A stretch of 64,000 bases of DNA from Saccharopolyspora rhizosphaerae (GCF_003931915.1 NZ_RSAA01000014.1:186001-250000), one strand, 5' to 3'. Counted from the first letter of the stretch, positions 17,225-27,048 are shown. The notes: generated by a model not told the origin, from the letters alone. Numbers and translations are program-made.

Positions 17225-18591
17225 CGCAGGCACCTCATGACGAATCGTTCGACCGAGCCGGGGTGGCCGGCCGGGTGGGTGTGCAGGTAGGAGGCGTGCA
17301 CGCCGCCGCGGACGAACCCTTCGCGGTGCGCACCGGCGGGACCGCGCCAGAACCAGGCCGGGGCGTCGCCGTGGCCGGGGTCGGTCGCGGTGCGGTGGAA
17401 CTCGTGGCCGCTGATGCGGGTCCCCTCGGCGAACAGCGGGGACTCGGTCGCGGCCACGGCGTCGCGGTAGCCCAGGACCAGCCGCGGGGCCATGGCCGCG
17501 CGCACCGGCAGCGCTCCGCACATGGGCTCACCGTCGAGCTCCTCACCGAGGTAGAGCAGACCACCGCACTCGGCGTGCACCGGAGCGCCGGAAGCGGCGA
17601 AGGCGCGGATCTCGGAGCGCAGCGCGGTGTTCGCCGACAGCGCCGTGGCGTGCTGCTCGGGGAACCCGCCCGGCAGCACCAGCCCGGCCGTGCGCTCCGG
17701 CAGCCGCTCGTCGCGCAGCGGGTCGACGAGGACGACCTCCGCCCCCGCGGTTTCGAGGAGTTCGACGTGCTCGGCGTAGCCGAAGCTGAACGCGTGCCCA
17801 CCGGCCACGGCCACGACCGGCTTGCCCTGCGGGGTCACTTCCGCCGCCGGGTCCCACGCGGGGCCCGGCAGCTCGCCCGCGCTGCGGGCGAGCGCGGCGA
17901 CGGCGTCGAGGTCCACGGAGCGCTCGACCACGTCGGTCATCGCCTCCACGGCGCGCAGCGCGTCGGCTCCGTGCTCGACGGCGGTGACCAGGCCGAGGTG
18001 CCGCGAGGGCACTTCGAGGTCGTCGGTGCGCGGGACCGCCCCCAGCACGGGGAGGCCCGCGTCCTCGGCCGCCGAGCGCAGCACGTCCTCGTGGCGCTCC
18101 GAGCCGACGCGGTTGAGCAGCACTCCGGCGACCCGGACCTGCGGTCGGTAGCTGCGGAACCCGTGCAGCAGCGCGGCGAGGCTGTGGCTCTGGCCCTTGG
18201 CGTCGACGACGAGCACGACCGGCGCGTCGAGGAGCTGCGCGACGTGCGCGGTGGAGCCGAACGCGACCTCCTCGTCGGCGCCGATGCGGCCGTCGAACAG
18301 GCCCATCACGCCTTCCACCACGGAGATGTCGGCACCGGCCGATCCGTGGTGCAGCAGTGGCGCGATGCGGTCGGCACCGACCAGCACCGGGTCCAGGTTG
18401 CGCGCGGTCCGCCCGGCGGCGATCCGGTGGTAGCCGGGGTCGATGTAGTCGGGTCCGACCTTGAAGGGAGCGACGCGATCGCCACGCCTGCGCAGCGCAC
18501 CGAGCAGGCCGGTCACCGCGGTGGTCTTGCCCTGCCCCGAGCCCGGAGCCGCGAAGACCACCCGTGCGGGTGACTGGGTCGTGCCTACCAC
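17221..18591 (-). CDS. cobB: Cobyrinic or hydrogenobyrinic acid a,c-diamide synthase
   Basis: 456 residues. It amidates the a and c side chains with glutamine and ATP. The N-terminal P-loop domain reads APGSGQGKTT, with DYIDPGYH and VEGVMGLFDG; the C-terminal glutamine amidotransferase domain has the nucleophile in HAECGGLLYLGEEL and the late His in GHEFHRT. The chosen start is the GTG at 18591, which overlaps the cobO stop by 7 bases; no closer ATG preserves the P-loop. Confidence 0.93.
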   Translation of the reverse strand: MVGTTQSPARVVFAAPGSGQGKTTAVTGLLGALRRRGDRVAPFKVGPDYIDPGYHRIAAGRTARNLDPVLVGADRIAPLLHHGSAGADISVVEGVMGLFDGRIGADEEVAFGSTAHVAQLLDAPVVLVVDAKGQSHSLAALLHGFRSYRPQVRVAGVLLNRVGSERHEDVLRSAAEDAGLPVLGAVPRTDDLEVPSRHLGLVTAVEHGADALRAVEAMTDVVERSVDLDAVAALARSAGELPGPAWDPAAEVTPQGKPVVAVAGGHAFSFGYAEHVELLETAGAEVVLVDPLRDERLPERTAGLVLPGGFPEQHATALSANTALRSEIRAFAASGAPVHAECGGLLYLGEELDGEPMCGALPVRAAMAPRLVLGYRDAVAATESPLFAEGTRISGHEFHRTATDPGHGDAPAWFWRGPAGAHREGFVRGGVHASYLHTHPAGHPGSVERFVMRCLR

Positions 18592-19199
18592 TCGATGCCC
18601 TTCTGACCCTTCTGCCCGGAGTCCATGGGGTGCTTGACCTTGCCGGTCTCCATCACGAGGTCGGCGGCGTCGATCAGCGCCTGCGGCGCGTACCGGCCGG
18701 TGATGACGACGTGCTGGTGACCGTCGCGCTCGCGGAGCTTGGCGACGACCTCGTCGACGTCGACCCAGCCCCAGTGCAGCGGGTAGGTGAACTCGTCGAG
18801 GACGTAGAGGCCGTGGCGCTGCTCGTCGAGGCGGCGGGCGATCTCCTGCCAGCCTTCGAGCGCGGCTGCGGCGTGGTCCTCCTCGGTGCCCTTCTTGCGG
18901 GTCCAGGACCAGCCCTCGCCCATCTTGTGCCACTCGACGGGGCCGCCCTCGCCGGTCTCGTCGTGGAGGCGGCCGAGCGCCCGGAACGCGGACTCCTCGC
19001 CGACTCTCCACTTGGCGGACTTGACGAACTGGAAGACCCCGATGGACCAGCCCTGGTTCCAGCCGCGCAGCGCGAGGCCGAACGCGGCGGTGGACTTGCC
19101 CTTCATCTCACCGGTGTGCACCACGACGAGAGGTCGGTTGCGGCGCTGGCGGGTGGTCAGTCCGTCGGCTGGCACGGTGGAAGGCTGTCCCTGAGGCAT
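18585..19199 (-). CDS. cobO: Cob(I)yrinic acid a,c-diamide adenosyltransferase (CobO/BtuR/CobA type)
   Basis: 204 residues. It transfers the 5'-deoxyadenosyl group from ATP to Co(I) corrinoids. The reversed P-loop GEMKGKSTAAFG (residues 31-42) is diagnostic, followed by GVFQFVKS, the Walker-B-like LYVLDEFTYPL, and VVITGRYAPQ near the end. It is the first gene of the eight-gene minus-strand cob unit, divergent from an MFS exporter across 120 bases with no riboswitch visible. Confidence 0.95.
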   Translation of the reverse strand: MPQGQPSTVPADGLTTRQRRNRPLVVVHTGEMKGKSTAAFGLALRGWNQGWSIGVFQFVKSAKWRVGEESAFRALGRLHDETGEGGPVEWHKMGEGWSWTRKKGTEEDHAAAALEGWQEIARRLDEQRHGLYVLDEFTYPLHWGWVDVDEVVAKLRERDGHQHVVITGRYAPQALIDAADLVMETGKVKHPMDSGQKGQKGIEW

Positions 19200-19321
19200 G
19201 TGCCGACCCTAACCGGGATCATTCCCTGGGCACGGCCCCGCACCGGGTGGCCAACTTCACCGCGGCGCGCGGCGTTCGAGGCGTGAAGATGGACGGGCGT
19301 CTCAGAACAAGGAGCATCCGC

Positions 19322-20482
19322 ATGCCCACCAGACCTCCGCTGGTGCTCGCCGCGTCCTCGTTCATCAGCAGTTTCGACCGGTTCGCCGTGACCCCGATGC
19401 TGGTGTTGATCGCGTTGAGCATGAACGTCCCGATCGCCTCGGCGGTCACCGTCGCCAGCGGGTACTTCCTGGCCTACGGCCTCTCGCAGCCGGTGTGGGG
19501 CCTGCTCTCCGACCGCTTCGGCCGGATCCCGGTCATGCGCGCGGCACTGCTGGCCGCGGCCGCGACCGGTTTGATCTCCACGTTCGCCCCGTCGCTCGCG
19601 GTGCTGATCGCGGCTCGGGTGCTCGCCGGCGCCTTCATGGGCGCCGTGGTCCCCACGACCTTGACCTACGTCGGCGACACGGTGACGCACCAGCACCGCC
19701 AGAGCGCGCTGTCGGACCTGATGGCGGCCCAGGCGCTCGGCACGGCGATGGCCACGGCGGTCGGCGGCGTGCTGGCCCACTGGCTGGACTGGCGCGTGGT
19801 CTTCGCGGTCCCCGCCCTGTGCGCGGCGGTCTGCGCCGTGCTGCTGGGCGGACTCGCCGAACCGGCCCGGGCGGCGGTGACCGGCGGCGTCGGCTCGCAC
19901 ATCGGCGGCGTGCTCCGCAACCGCTGGGCTCTGCTGGTGTTCGGCCTGGTCTTCGTGGAGGGCGCTGTCCTGCTCGGAACCATGACGTTCCTGGCGTCGG
20001 CCCTGGTCAACGAGGGCATGGACGTCGCCGTCGCAGGCCTGGCGACCGGCGCCTACGGCGTCGGGGTGCTCGTGTTCTCCCGGCTGGTCAAGGCCATCAA
20101 CGGCGCGCTCCCGGTCTCCCGCCTGATCGCCATCGGCGGCACTCAGATGATCGTCGGCTACGGCCTGGTCACCCTGGACACGAACCTCGCCACGGTGATC
20201 ATCACGGCCCTCCTGCTGGGCGGCGGCTGGTCGTTCATGCACTCCTCGCTGCAAGCCTGGGCCACGTCGGTCGCCCCGGAAGCGAGAGGAACGGCCGTGG
20301 CCCTCTTCGCCTGCGCCCTCTTCCTCGGCAGCGCAGCGGCCTCCGCAGCAGCAGGCCCCCTGGCGGACAGCGGCAACTACGCGGTCCTCTTCGCCACGGC
20401 AGGAGCAGTGGCCATCCCCCTGGTGGCCACCGCTACCTACACCAGGAACCGCTACCACCACACCCAACCCACCCCGGCCTGA
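19322..20482 (+). CDS. MFS transporter
   Basis: A 386-residue permease with about twelve hydrophobic segments. Between helices 2 and 3 it has the MFS loop GLLSDRFGRIPVMRAAL (residues 61-77). AAGPLADSGNYAVLF lies near the end. The start at 19322 is preceded by AAGGAG at 7 bases. It is divergent from cobO, so the 120-base gap holds both promoters. The substrate is unknown; the resemblance is to drug and small-molecule exporters. Confidence 0.85.
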   Translation: MPTRPPLVLAASSFISSFDRFAVTPMLVLIALSMNVPIASAVTVASGYFLAYGLSQPVWGLLSDRFGRIPVMRAALLAAAATGLISTFAPSLAVLIAARVLAGAFMGAVVPTTLTYVGDTVTHQHRQSALSDLMAAQALGTAMATAVGGVLAHWLDWRVVFAVPALCAAVCAVLLGGLAEPARAAVTGGVGSHIGGVLRNRWALLVFGLVFVEGAVLLGTMTFLASALVNEGMDVAVAGLATGAYGVGVLVFSRLVKAINGALPVSRLIAIGGTQMIVGYGLVTLDTNLATVIITALLLGGGWSFMHSSLQAWATSVAPEARGTAVALFACALFLGSAAASAAAGPLADSGNYAVLFATAGAVAIPLVATATYTRNRYHHTQPTPA

Positions 20483-21110
20483 CCAGGAGCACCACCCCGG
20501 TCCCATCGACCAGCGGTGCGGTGGAACAAGAGCGGCGCTGCCGGGTGCTGAGGCGGTGAACCACCTCGCTCGCCACCCGCCCGCTCTGAAACTCGTGGCG
20601 GAGCCAGCCTTCCTGCTGCTCAGCGCAGGAAAGCGCTTGTCGTCAGCGAAACGCAGCACCATGATCGGTCAACCTCCCGATCACGCCACCAAGTACGCGA
20701 CCCCCTGCGACACCAGCACCGCCGCAAGGCCCCATGAGCGGCCAGGCGCGGGAACCCTGTGGGTGGCTGGCGCAGGGGCAGAAGCACTGGGTGCAAGCGA
20801 TGCTCAACGAGAGCGCGAGAAGTCCGAGGGGACCTGCGTGACGCGGGTGCCGATGAAACGGGTGCCTGTGCCGTTCCCGGAGCGGCTCAGGTCGGCCACC
20901 TCACCGGAACCCAGCGGACCGCGAAAGCCCCCGACAACGGGCTTTCCACCACCCCAGAATCCGGCACCGCCGCGGGTTCTCAGCGGGTCTTCTGGGGCCG
21001 GGCGCCGCGACGCCGTGTTCTTGGGGCCACATCAGGAGTGGCGCTCGGTTCCAGAGGGCCGCTGAGGTTCCGCCACCCGCGCCGCCCAGCGAGGCGACCA
21101 GGGACACCCC
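20483..21110. other. Long region without a supported gene
   Basis: About 630 bases downstream of the MFS gene. Open frames exist on both strands but have no recognisable domain, and their composition is that of high-GC noise. A short hairpin lies at 20923-20946, and a looser inverted repeat CCCCAGAA/TTCTGGGG follows near 20953-20998. I see no tRNA. Confidence 0.6.
20923..20946. terminator. Possible hairpin terminator
   Basis: GAAAGCCC and GGGCTTTC, 8 bp, with an 8-base loop. It lies 440 bases past the MFS stop in gene-free DNA. Confidence 0.35.
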
Positions 21111-21161
21111 GAAAAAGAGCCCCGCGCTCAACCGGCCTGGGGGTCGCTGGGAGCGCGGGGC
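21111..21161 (-). terminator. Rho-independent terminator after the chelatase gene
   Basis: On the minus strand, arms GCCCCGCGCTC and GAGCGCGGGGC (11 bp, loop 21 bases) are followed by TCTTTTTC. It lies 105 bases downstream of the chelatase stop at 21266. Confidence 0.8.
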
Positions 21162-21265
21162 ACTTCGGAGGTCCACCCCTGGGGGTCAGGTGGACTGGTG
21201 GTCACCGTACCAATCCGACCGATGGGTCGGTACTGACCGGGTTGCATGTCGTGACCAAAACGAGA

Positions 21266-23284
21266 CTACGCCGCCAGACCGCTGCCACCGCTGACTGCGC
21301 GCACCACGCCGGCGACGTGTTCGGCGGAGAGCTCTTCGAGCTTGAGGCTGGGCCCGCCCAGGGCGGTGGCCAGCTGGTTCGCGAGTCCGAGCTGGACCGG
21401 ACCGTTCTCGCAGTCGACGACGACCGAGGCGGTTCCGGTGCTCGCGAGGACACCGGCGGCGCGCACCGCGTCGTCGACGGCCTGCTTGGTGCCGGAGCCC
21501 TGGACGCCGACGGTGGCCTTGCCGTCGGTGAGCAGCACGACGAGCGGCCTGCGCTGCGGGTCGCGGGTGCTCTCGGTCTGGATGACCTGCTTGGTGCGCA
21601 GCAGGCCGTCGGCGAGCGGGGTGCGGCCGCCGGTGCGCAGCCGGCGGAGCCGCGCCGCGGCGATGTCGACCGACGAGGTGGGCGGCAGCGCGACTTCGGC
21701 CGCGTTCCCGCGGAAGGTGATCACGCCGACCTTGTCGCGGCGCTGGTAGGCATCGCGCAGCAGCGACAGGACAGCACCGCTGACGGCGTTCATCCGGTCG
21801 CGGGCGGCCATGGAGCCGGAGGCGTCGACGGCGAAGAGCACGAGGTTGCCCTCGCGGCCTTCGCGCAGGGACCTGCGCACGTCCTCGTTGCGCAGCACCA
21901 GCCCGGGTCCGGTGCGGCCGCGCACGGCCTGGTGGGGCGCGGCGGCGGCGAGGGTGGCGGTGACGTGCAGGCCGTGGCCGCCGGTGGTCGTGGCGCGGGT
22001 GGTGCGACCGCTGCGGGAGCGGGCGCGGGAGCGGCGCCCGGGTGCACCTTCGCCGAGGCCGGGGACTTCCAGCAGCCGCGCGCGGAAGGACGGACCGGCG
22101 CCGACGGGGGCGCGTTCGGAGTCCCCGCCGCTGGGCTGGTCCTGCTCCCCGCCTCCGCCGCCGGTGGGTCCGGTGGGCTCGTCCTGGGGTTCGCCGCCCC
22201 CTCCGGGCCCGCCGTCCGGTCCGCCGTCGGGGTCGTCGTCGGGGTCTTCGGGCGGCTGGTCCTCGGCTTGTTCCGCGGCGTCGGAGAGGGCCTGCTGCAG
22301 CTGGTCTTCGGCCATGCCGGGCTCGTCGAACGGGTCGCGGCGACGGCGGTGCGGCAGGGCGAGCCGGGCCGCGGCTTCGACGTCCTCCTCGGCGACGGCG
22401 TCGGCTCCGCGCCACGCGGCGTGGGCGACGGCGGTGCGCGCGAGCACGAGGTCGGCGCGCATGCCGTCGACGTCGAAGGCCGCGCACAGCGCGGAGATCC
22501 GGCGCAGCTCGGAACCGGGGAGCACGACGGCGTCGACGCGGTCGCGAGCAGCGCGGATGTGCTCGGCGAGTTCGGCGTCGGCATCGGCCCACTGGGCTGC
22601 GAACCCTTCGGGGTCGGCCTCGAAGGCGAGCCGGCGGCGGATGACCTCGGTGCGGGTGGCGACGTCGCGGCTGGCGGCGACTTGCACGGTGAGGCCGAAG
22701 CGGTCCAGCAGCTGCGGCCGGAGTTCGCCCTCTTCCGGGTTCATGGTGCCGACCAGCAGGAACGACGCGGCGTGGGACACGGAGACGCCGTCGCGCTCCA
22801 CGTGCGCGCGCCCCATGGCCGCGGCGTCGAGCAGCAGGTCCACGAGGTGGTCGTGCAGCAGGTTGACCTCGTCGACGTAGAGCACACCGCGATGGGCTCC
22901 GGCGAGCAGTCCGGGCTGGAAGGCGCGCACGCCTTCGGTCAGGGCGCGTTCGAGGTCGAGCGACCCGATGAGCCGGTCCTCGGTTGCACCGACGGGCAGC
23001 TCGACGAGCTGCGCGGGCCGCCGGGTGGCGGTGTCACCGTGCGGCGCGTCGGGGCACTGGGCGTCGGGCGCGGCGGGGTCGCAGCCGAAGCGGCACCCGT
23101 CGACGACGTCCAGCGCGGGGAGCAGCGAGGCGAGCGCCCGCACCACGGTCGACTTCGCCGTGCCCTTCTCACCGCGCACCAGGACACCGCCGACGCGCGG
23201 GTGCACCGCGTTGAGCAGCAGCGCGAGCCGCAGGTCGTCGTGACCGACCACGGCGGAGAAGGGGAAGCGAGGGGCAGCGGACAT
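21266..23284 (-). CDS. Chelatase subunit ChlI-ChlD fusion (partner of CobN)
   Basis: 672 residues. Residues 1-330 are an AAA+ ATPase: Walker [10 protein letters not shown] near 38, a Cys-containing insertion ([15 protein letters not shown]), and Walker [13 protein letters not shown] Pro-, Gly-, Asp- and Glu-rich linker of roughly 90 residues follows. The C-terminal 190 residues form a VWA domain with the metal site [13 protein letters not shown]. Actinobacteria lack CobS/CobT and use this I-D protein with CobN as cobaltochelatase. The gene sits alone between a cobalamin riboswitch and a strong terminator, so B12 controls it separately. Its resemblance to magnesium chelatase is family history, not a sign of chlorophyll. 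Confidence 0.9.
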   Translation of the reverse strand: MSAAPRFPFSAVVGHDDLRLALLLNAVHPRVGGVLVRGEKGTAKSTVVRALASLLPALDVVDGCRFGCDPAAPDAQCPDAPHGDTATRRPAQLVELPVGATEDRLIGSLDLERALTEGVRAFQPGLLAGAHRGVLYVDEVNLLHDHLVDLLLDAAAMGRAHVERDGVSVSHAASFLLVGTMNPEEGELRPQLLDRFGLTVQVAASRDVATRTEVIRRRLAFEADPEGFAAQWADADAELAEHIRAARDRVDAVVLPGSELRRISALCAAFDVDGMRADLVLARTAVAHAAWRGADAVAEEDVEAAARLALPHRRRRDPFDEPGMAEDQLQQALSDAAEQAEDQPPEDPDDDPDGGPDGGPGGGGEPQDEPTGPTGGGGGEQDQPSGGDSERAPVGAGPSFRARLLEVPGLGEGAPGRRSRARSRSGRTTRATTTGGHGLHVTATLAAAAPHQAVRGRTGPGLVLRNEDVRRSLREGREGNLVLFAVDASGSMAARDRMNAVSGAVLSLLRDAYQRRDKVGVITFRGNAAEVALPPTSSVDIAAARLRRLRTGGRTPLADGLLRTKQVIQTESTRDPQRRPLVVLLTDGKATVGVQGSGTKQAVDDAVRAAGVLASTGTASVVVDCENGPVQLGLANQLATALGGPSLKLEELSAEHVAGVVRAVSGGSGLAA

Positions 23285-23337
23285 GCCGGCGTGTTCCTTC
23301 CTCGGGGTGCGGACGCCCCGCTGTCGGGAACAAGGGG

Positions 23338-23490
23338 CCGCAGTGTCCTGACTCCCGGATCGTCACGTCCCTCCGGCCTTCCCAGGTCACCCCGGTGGCT
23401 CGCGCGGGAGGTCCGCTCCTCGGTCACAGTGGCGCCGACCGTGCCGGACTCGCACCGGCTTCCTGCCAACACCCCTTGCGTACGGATTCA
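23338..23490 (-). ncRNA. Cobalamin riboswitch upstream of the chelatase subunit gene
   Basis: On the minus strand: GCCGGTGCGAGTCCGGC, then GCCACTG (23433-23427) with TGACCGAGGAG, GGAAGGCC, and the 3' end GAGTCAGGACAC (23354-23343). All AdoCbl aptamer blocks are present in order. It ends about 55 bases before the ATG. Confidence 0.92.
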
Positions 23491-23546
23491 CCGACATCGT
23501 CCCAGACGTCGATCAAGCGCCCAACCGCCCGGCGCCGCAACTCACA

Positions 23547-24029
23547 TCAGCGCTTGGCGCTGACGCCCGCGCGGCGGGGCTCGCGCCGCATGTCGACGTG
23601 CGGGATGCCGTCTTCGAGGTATTCGTCCCCGGACTCGACGAAGCCGAAGGACGCGTAGAAGTCCTTGGCGTAGGTCTGGGCGGACAGCACGGCGGGCGAG
23701 TTCTGGACCTCGGCGACGGCAGCGCGCATCAGCTTGCGGGCGATGCCCAGGCCGCGGGCGCTCTTGGCGGTGCAGACGCGGCCGATGCGGTAGGTGCCGT
23801 CGGGGTCTTCCAGCAGCCGGAGGTACCCGAGCACGTAGTCGTCGGCGGAGTCGACCCAGAAGTGGCGGGTGGCGTCCTCCAGGTCGCGACCGTCGAGCTC
23901 GGGGTACGGGCACTCCTGCTCGACGACGAAGACATCGACGCGCAGCCGCAGCATCCGGTAGAAGTCGTAGGCGTCCAGATCTGCGGTGTAGGCGCGTTGC
24001 ACGGCTGTCGCGAGCGGCTGAAGGGTCAC
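23547..24029 (-). CDS. GNAT N-acetyltransferase, ElaA-like
   Basis: 160 residues from a GTG at 24029; an in-frame ATG 63 bases upstream would add an unconserved stretch. The ElaA pattern is clear: a helix LDAYDFYRMLRLRVDVFVVEQ followed by CPYPELDGRDLEDATRHFW. The acetyl-CoA loop is RIGRVCTAKSARGLGIARKL, then FYASFGFVESGDEYLEDGIPH. The substrate is unknown. It stands alone between the riboswitch region of the chelatase gene and a protease gene. Confidence 0.82.
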   Translation of the reverse strand: MTLQPLATAVQRAYTADLDAYDFYRMLRLRVDVFVVEQECPYPELDGRDLEDATRHFWVDSADDYVLGYLRLLEDPDGTYRIGRVCTAKSARGLGIARKLMRAAVAEVQNSPAVLSAQTYAKDFYASFGFVESGDEYLEDGIPHVDMRREPRRAGVSAKR

Positions 24030-24107
24030 CCTTACCTGGATATCACAGGACTTCACCCGATTCCGCACCCGCGAGCACCGGGAGTTGTGCACACCACGTG
24101 CTGATGT

Positions 24108-24926
24108 TCACGGCGTGTAGTTGGACAACCTCGTGTAGACGCCGGGCGTGCCGGGGCGTCCGCAGCCGGTCCCGTAGGACACCACGCCGATGAGCCGTCC
24201 GTCGGCGACGATCGGGCCGCCGGAGTCACCCGCGCAGGCGTCGCGCCCGCCTTCGGGGTAACCGGCGCAGAACATGCTGCGCGGGTCGTAGTTCGGGTAG
24301 GCCGTGCGGCAGCTCTCGTCGTCGGTGATCGGCACCTCGACGGAGCGCAGGGTGTCGGAGGCGGGGCCGTTCTCGCTGGTTCGACCCCAGCCGTAGACGC
24401 GGGCGGTGCCGCCCGGCCGGTACGGCGCGTTGTCCCCGGGTGCGACCACGGGCAGCGGGGGCTGCGGCAGCGGCGCGGTGAGCTTGAGCACGGCGAGGTC
24501 GTTCCCGGTGGTGAAGTCCTCGTAGCCGGGGTGCACCCAGACGTCGGCGACTTCGGCTTCGGTGCCCTGCGAACTGCGCAGGTCGGTGCGCCCGGCGATG
24601 ACGTGGATGTCCTCCGGTGCGCGTTCGGAGCCGGTGAGCGGGTCGTGCGCGCAGTGGGCGGCGGTGATGACCTCGCCGGCGCGGATGAGCGTGCCGCCGC
24701 AGTACTGGTTGCCGTAGCGGTCGGTGAGCGCGACGGCCCAGGGCGCGTCTTCGGTGGTGGCACCGGTGCCGCCGAGGATCCGCGACTGCGGCTGCTCGTC
24801 GCCGGTGATCGCCGGTCCGGCGTGCGCGGCCGGGCTCGTGCCGGCCAGCGCCGCGACCGCTCCGGCGAGGGCGAGCGCGTGCAGCGCTCTGGTCTTGTCA
24901 GCGGATCCCTGTGCGTCGCGGCCCAA
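24108..24926 (-). CDS. Secreted trypsin-like serine protease (S1 family)
   Basis: 272 residues from a TTG start with GGAGG seven bases upstream; the in-frame ATGs further up would add 34 to 90 residues lacking a signal peptide. The signal peptide (ALHALALAGAVAALAGTSP, AHA cleavage) is followed by RILGGTGAT at the mature N-terminus. The triad is His in VITAAHCA, Asp in GNDLAVLKL and Ser in DACAGDSGGP; the Asp six residues before the Ser predicts trypsin-like Arg/Lys specificity. It resembles the protease at 27709 in length and layout (paralogue). Confidence 0.88.
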   Translation of the reverse strand: MGRDAQGSADKTRALHALALAGAVAALAGTSPAAHAGPAITGDEQPQSRILGGTGATTEDAPWAVALTDRYGNQYCGGTLIRAGEVITAAHCAHDPLTGSERAPEDIHVIAGRTDLRSSQGTEAEVADVWVHPGYEDFTTGNDLAVLKLTAPLPQPPLPVVAPGDNAPYRPGGTARVYGWGRTSENGPASDTLRSVEVPITDDESCRTAYPNYDPRSMFCAGYPEGGRDACAGDSGGPIVADGRLIGVVSYGTGCGRPGTPGVYTRLSNYTP

Positions 24927-25225
24927 GTCGGTGCCTCCAGCTCTCGCGGTCGTGGTGCGGGGCGGACACACCGTATTCAGCCGGTCACCGAAACATCCCG
25001 AGGTGCAACTCACAGTCCTACAGGAAAACATCCCGCTAAACTGACTGGCGGGGACAAATTCTTCTGCGCACGTCGACGTTGACGATCGCACCTCCATCCC
25101 GCGGCACTGCTGGCCCGGGGCGCCTCCGCCTCGGCCGCCCGCCGATATCGCCTGACCGGATGACGAGAAGAACCTGATCAAGTGACGCGGCAGCACGTGC
25201 TGCCCTGAGGAGAGAGGAATTCGCC
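24927..25225. other. Divergent promoter region with a direct repeat
   Basis: It holds the promoters of the protease (minus) and LysE (plus) genes. AAACATCCCG occurs twice, at 24991-25000 and 25026-25035, 35 bases apart, and could be a regulator site for the protease. Confidence 0.45.
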
Positions 25226-25852
25226 GTGCTCCTGGACCCGACGCCGGTGCCCGCCTTCCTGCTGGCGAGCGCGGTCGTGATCATCACACCGGGAGTGGAC
25301 GTCTTCCTGCTGCTGCGCACGTCGCTCAACCACGGCCGCAAGGCGGGCCTGCTCGCGCTGGCCGGCATCCACACCGCCAGCGCGCTGCAGGTCGCCCTGG
25401 TCATCTCCGGGCTCGGCGCGCTGATCACCAACGCCCCGGGCGTGCTGGTGGCGTTGAAGTGGGTCGGCGCGGCCTACCTCCTCCACCTCGCGGCGACGAT
25501 CGTGCGGGGGTACTGGCTGACCAAGCGCGAGTCCGGTTCGCTGGACGTGCCGCCGCCGGAGGACGTCAACCCCTACCTGCGCGGACTGCTCAGCAACCTG
25601 ACCAACCCGAAGATGCTGCTGTTCACCCTCGCCTTCCTGCCCCAGTTCGTCGGCGAGTCCACCCAGCCCGCGCTGCAGCTGGTCGCGCTGGGCGTGGTGT
25701 TCCTGGTGCTGGCGGCGATCTGGGAGGTCACGATCGTGCTCTGCGCCGCCGGCATCGCCGACCGGCTACAGAACCCCCGAGTCTCGAAGTCGCTGGACGC
25801 GCTGAGCGCGACGGCTTTCGTGACGATCTCCATCGGGCTCGTCGCGAGCTGA
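25226..25852 (+). CDS. LysE/RhtB-family amino acid exporter
   Basis: 208 residues, about six helices. The start VPAFLLASAVVIITPGVDVFLLLRT carries the family's P-G-x-D/N-x motif, and GLLSNLTNPKMLLFTLAFLPQF contains the N-P-K block shared by RhtB proteins. The GTG start follows GAGGAGAGAGGA. Family members export amino acids such as lysine, threonine or homoserine lactones; the substrate here is unknown. The last 87 bases overlap the convergent MFS gene. Confidence 0.88.
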   Translation: MLLDPTPVPAFLLASAVVIITPGVDVFLLLRTSLNHGRKAGLLALAGIHTASALQVALVISGLGALITNAPGVLVALKWVGAAYLLHLAATIVRGYWLTKRESGSLDVPPPEDVNPYLRGLLSNLTNPKMLLFTLAFLPQFVGESTQPALQLVALGVVFLVLAAIWEVTIVLCAAGIADRLQNPRVSKSLDALSATAFVTISIGLVAS

Positions 25853-26983
25853 CAACAAGGTCAGCAGCGCCAGCCCGGCCAGCACCAGCAGCACGACGGG
25901 CACCGCGACCACGCCCGAGAGCAAGCTGACCACGAACGGCGTGCAGAAGCCCAGGTAGGCCAGCACCCACATGATCGCGGTGAGGCCGGCGAGCTCCGAC
26001 GGCGCGGCGATGCGGCCGACCACCGTCAGGCAGTAGGTCGACACGAAGCCGTACCCCGTGCCCAACGTCAGCGCGGCGATGAGGCCCAGCCACGGCTGGG
26101 CCTGCCACGCCGCCACAGCTGCCAGCACGAGCCCGGCGGCGATGGTCACGAGACCGACCACCGCCGTCGCGCGCACCCCGCGTCGGGCGAGGCGGCGCGC
26201 CCAGGGCTGCACGACCGCCCCGAACCCCGGAGCGCACAGCGTGGAGATCCCGGCGTAGAGGACCTCCTGGTCGGCGGCGGTGGTGACCTGCGCGGGGAGG
26301 ACCGCGAAGCCGACCGTGGGGCACAAGAAGATCCACGGCGCCACCGGCACCACCCGCCGCAGGAACCGGGGGTCGCGGACGCCGCGCCCGCGCGGTGCCC
26401 CCGCGACCGGCTCGGCGCGCGTCTCCGGGCAGCGCAACGCCGCCGGCAGCGTCACCGCGCACAGCACCAGGTGCGGCAGGTAGGCGCTCACCAGCGGGAG
26501 CGGGCCCCAGGTCGCCACGAGCGCGGAGACCAGGCCGCTGATGCTGAACCCGGCTGCCAGCAGCACTCCGGCCCGGCGCGCTCCGGCACCGTCCTCGGTC
26601 GCCGTCCCGAACGGCGGGTGTGACAGGTCGCGCACCCAGGCGCTCCCGGCCGCCAGGACAGCACCGGTGCTCAGCCCGACCAGCAGTCGCCCGACGGCCA
26701 GCCACGGGACGACGTGCGCGCCGAGCATCAGCGCCACGGTGGCGACCGCGTTGAGCACGATCGCCCAGATGACCACGGGCTTGCGCCCGCGTCGGTCCGC
26801 CAGCGGACCGCCGAACAGCAATCCCGGCACGAGCCCCACGACGTACAGGGCCAGCAGCCCCGTGGCCGCCGACGGGCTCAGCCCCAGTTCACCCCGGTAA
26901 GCCCCCAGCAGTGGCGAGAACTGGTTCGCGCCCCACCCCGCCACCATCAGCAGCAGCGCGGCCGGCACCCAGATGTTTCGCAT
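25766..26983 (-). CDS. MFS transporter
   Basis: A 405-residue twelve-helix permease. Its helix 2-3 loop is GGPLADRRGRKPVVIWAIVL, and VPWLAVGRLLVGLSTGAVLAA is the following helix pair. Its 3' end runs 87 bases into the oppositely transcribed LysE gene, so its final 28 residues (a charged Arg- and Asp-rich tail) are encoded antisense to LysE. The helices are complete before that, so an earlier stop was probably lost or the tail is natural. The substrate is unknown. Confidence 0.83.
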   Translation of the reverse strand: MRNIWVPAALLLMVAGWGANQFSPLLGAYRGELGLSPSAATGLLALYVVGLVPGLLFGGPLADRRGRKPVVIWAIVLNAVATVALMLGAHVVPWLAVGRLLVGLSTGAVLAAGSAWVRDLSHPPFGTATEDGAGARRAGVLLAAGFSISGLVSALVATWGPLPLVSAYLPHLVLCAVTLPAALRCPETRAEPVAGAPRGRGVRDPRFLRRVVPVAPWIFLCPTVGFAVLPAQVTTAADQEVLYAGISTLCAPGFGAVVQPWARRLARRGVRATAVVGLVTIAAGLVLAAVAAWQAQPWLGLIAALTLGTGYGFVSTYCLTVVGRIAAPSELAGLTAIMWVLAYLGFCTPFVVSLLSGVVAVPVVLLVLAGLALLTLLSARDEPDGDRHESRRAQRVQRLRDSGVL

Positions 26984-27048
26984 CCCTCACGTTCTACGTG
27001 ACCGACCCCTCGAGCCACCACCCGTTCGCCGTCCAGGAGCGACGGGGA

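Noticed and set aside
20556-21065. 169-codon frame in the gene-free region
   Set aside because: Crosses hairpins, has no domain, no SD and an unlikely residue composition.
21266-23284. Magnesium chelatase of chlorophyll synthesis
   Set aside because: The riboswitch, the CobN gene and the absence of any chlorophyll gene point to cobaltochelatase use.
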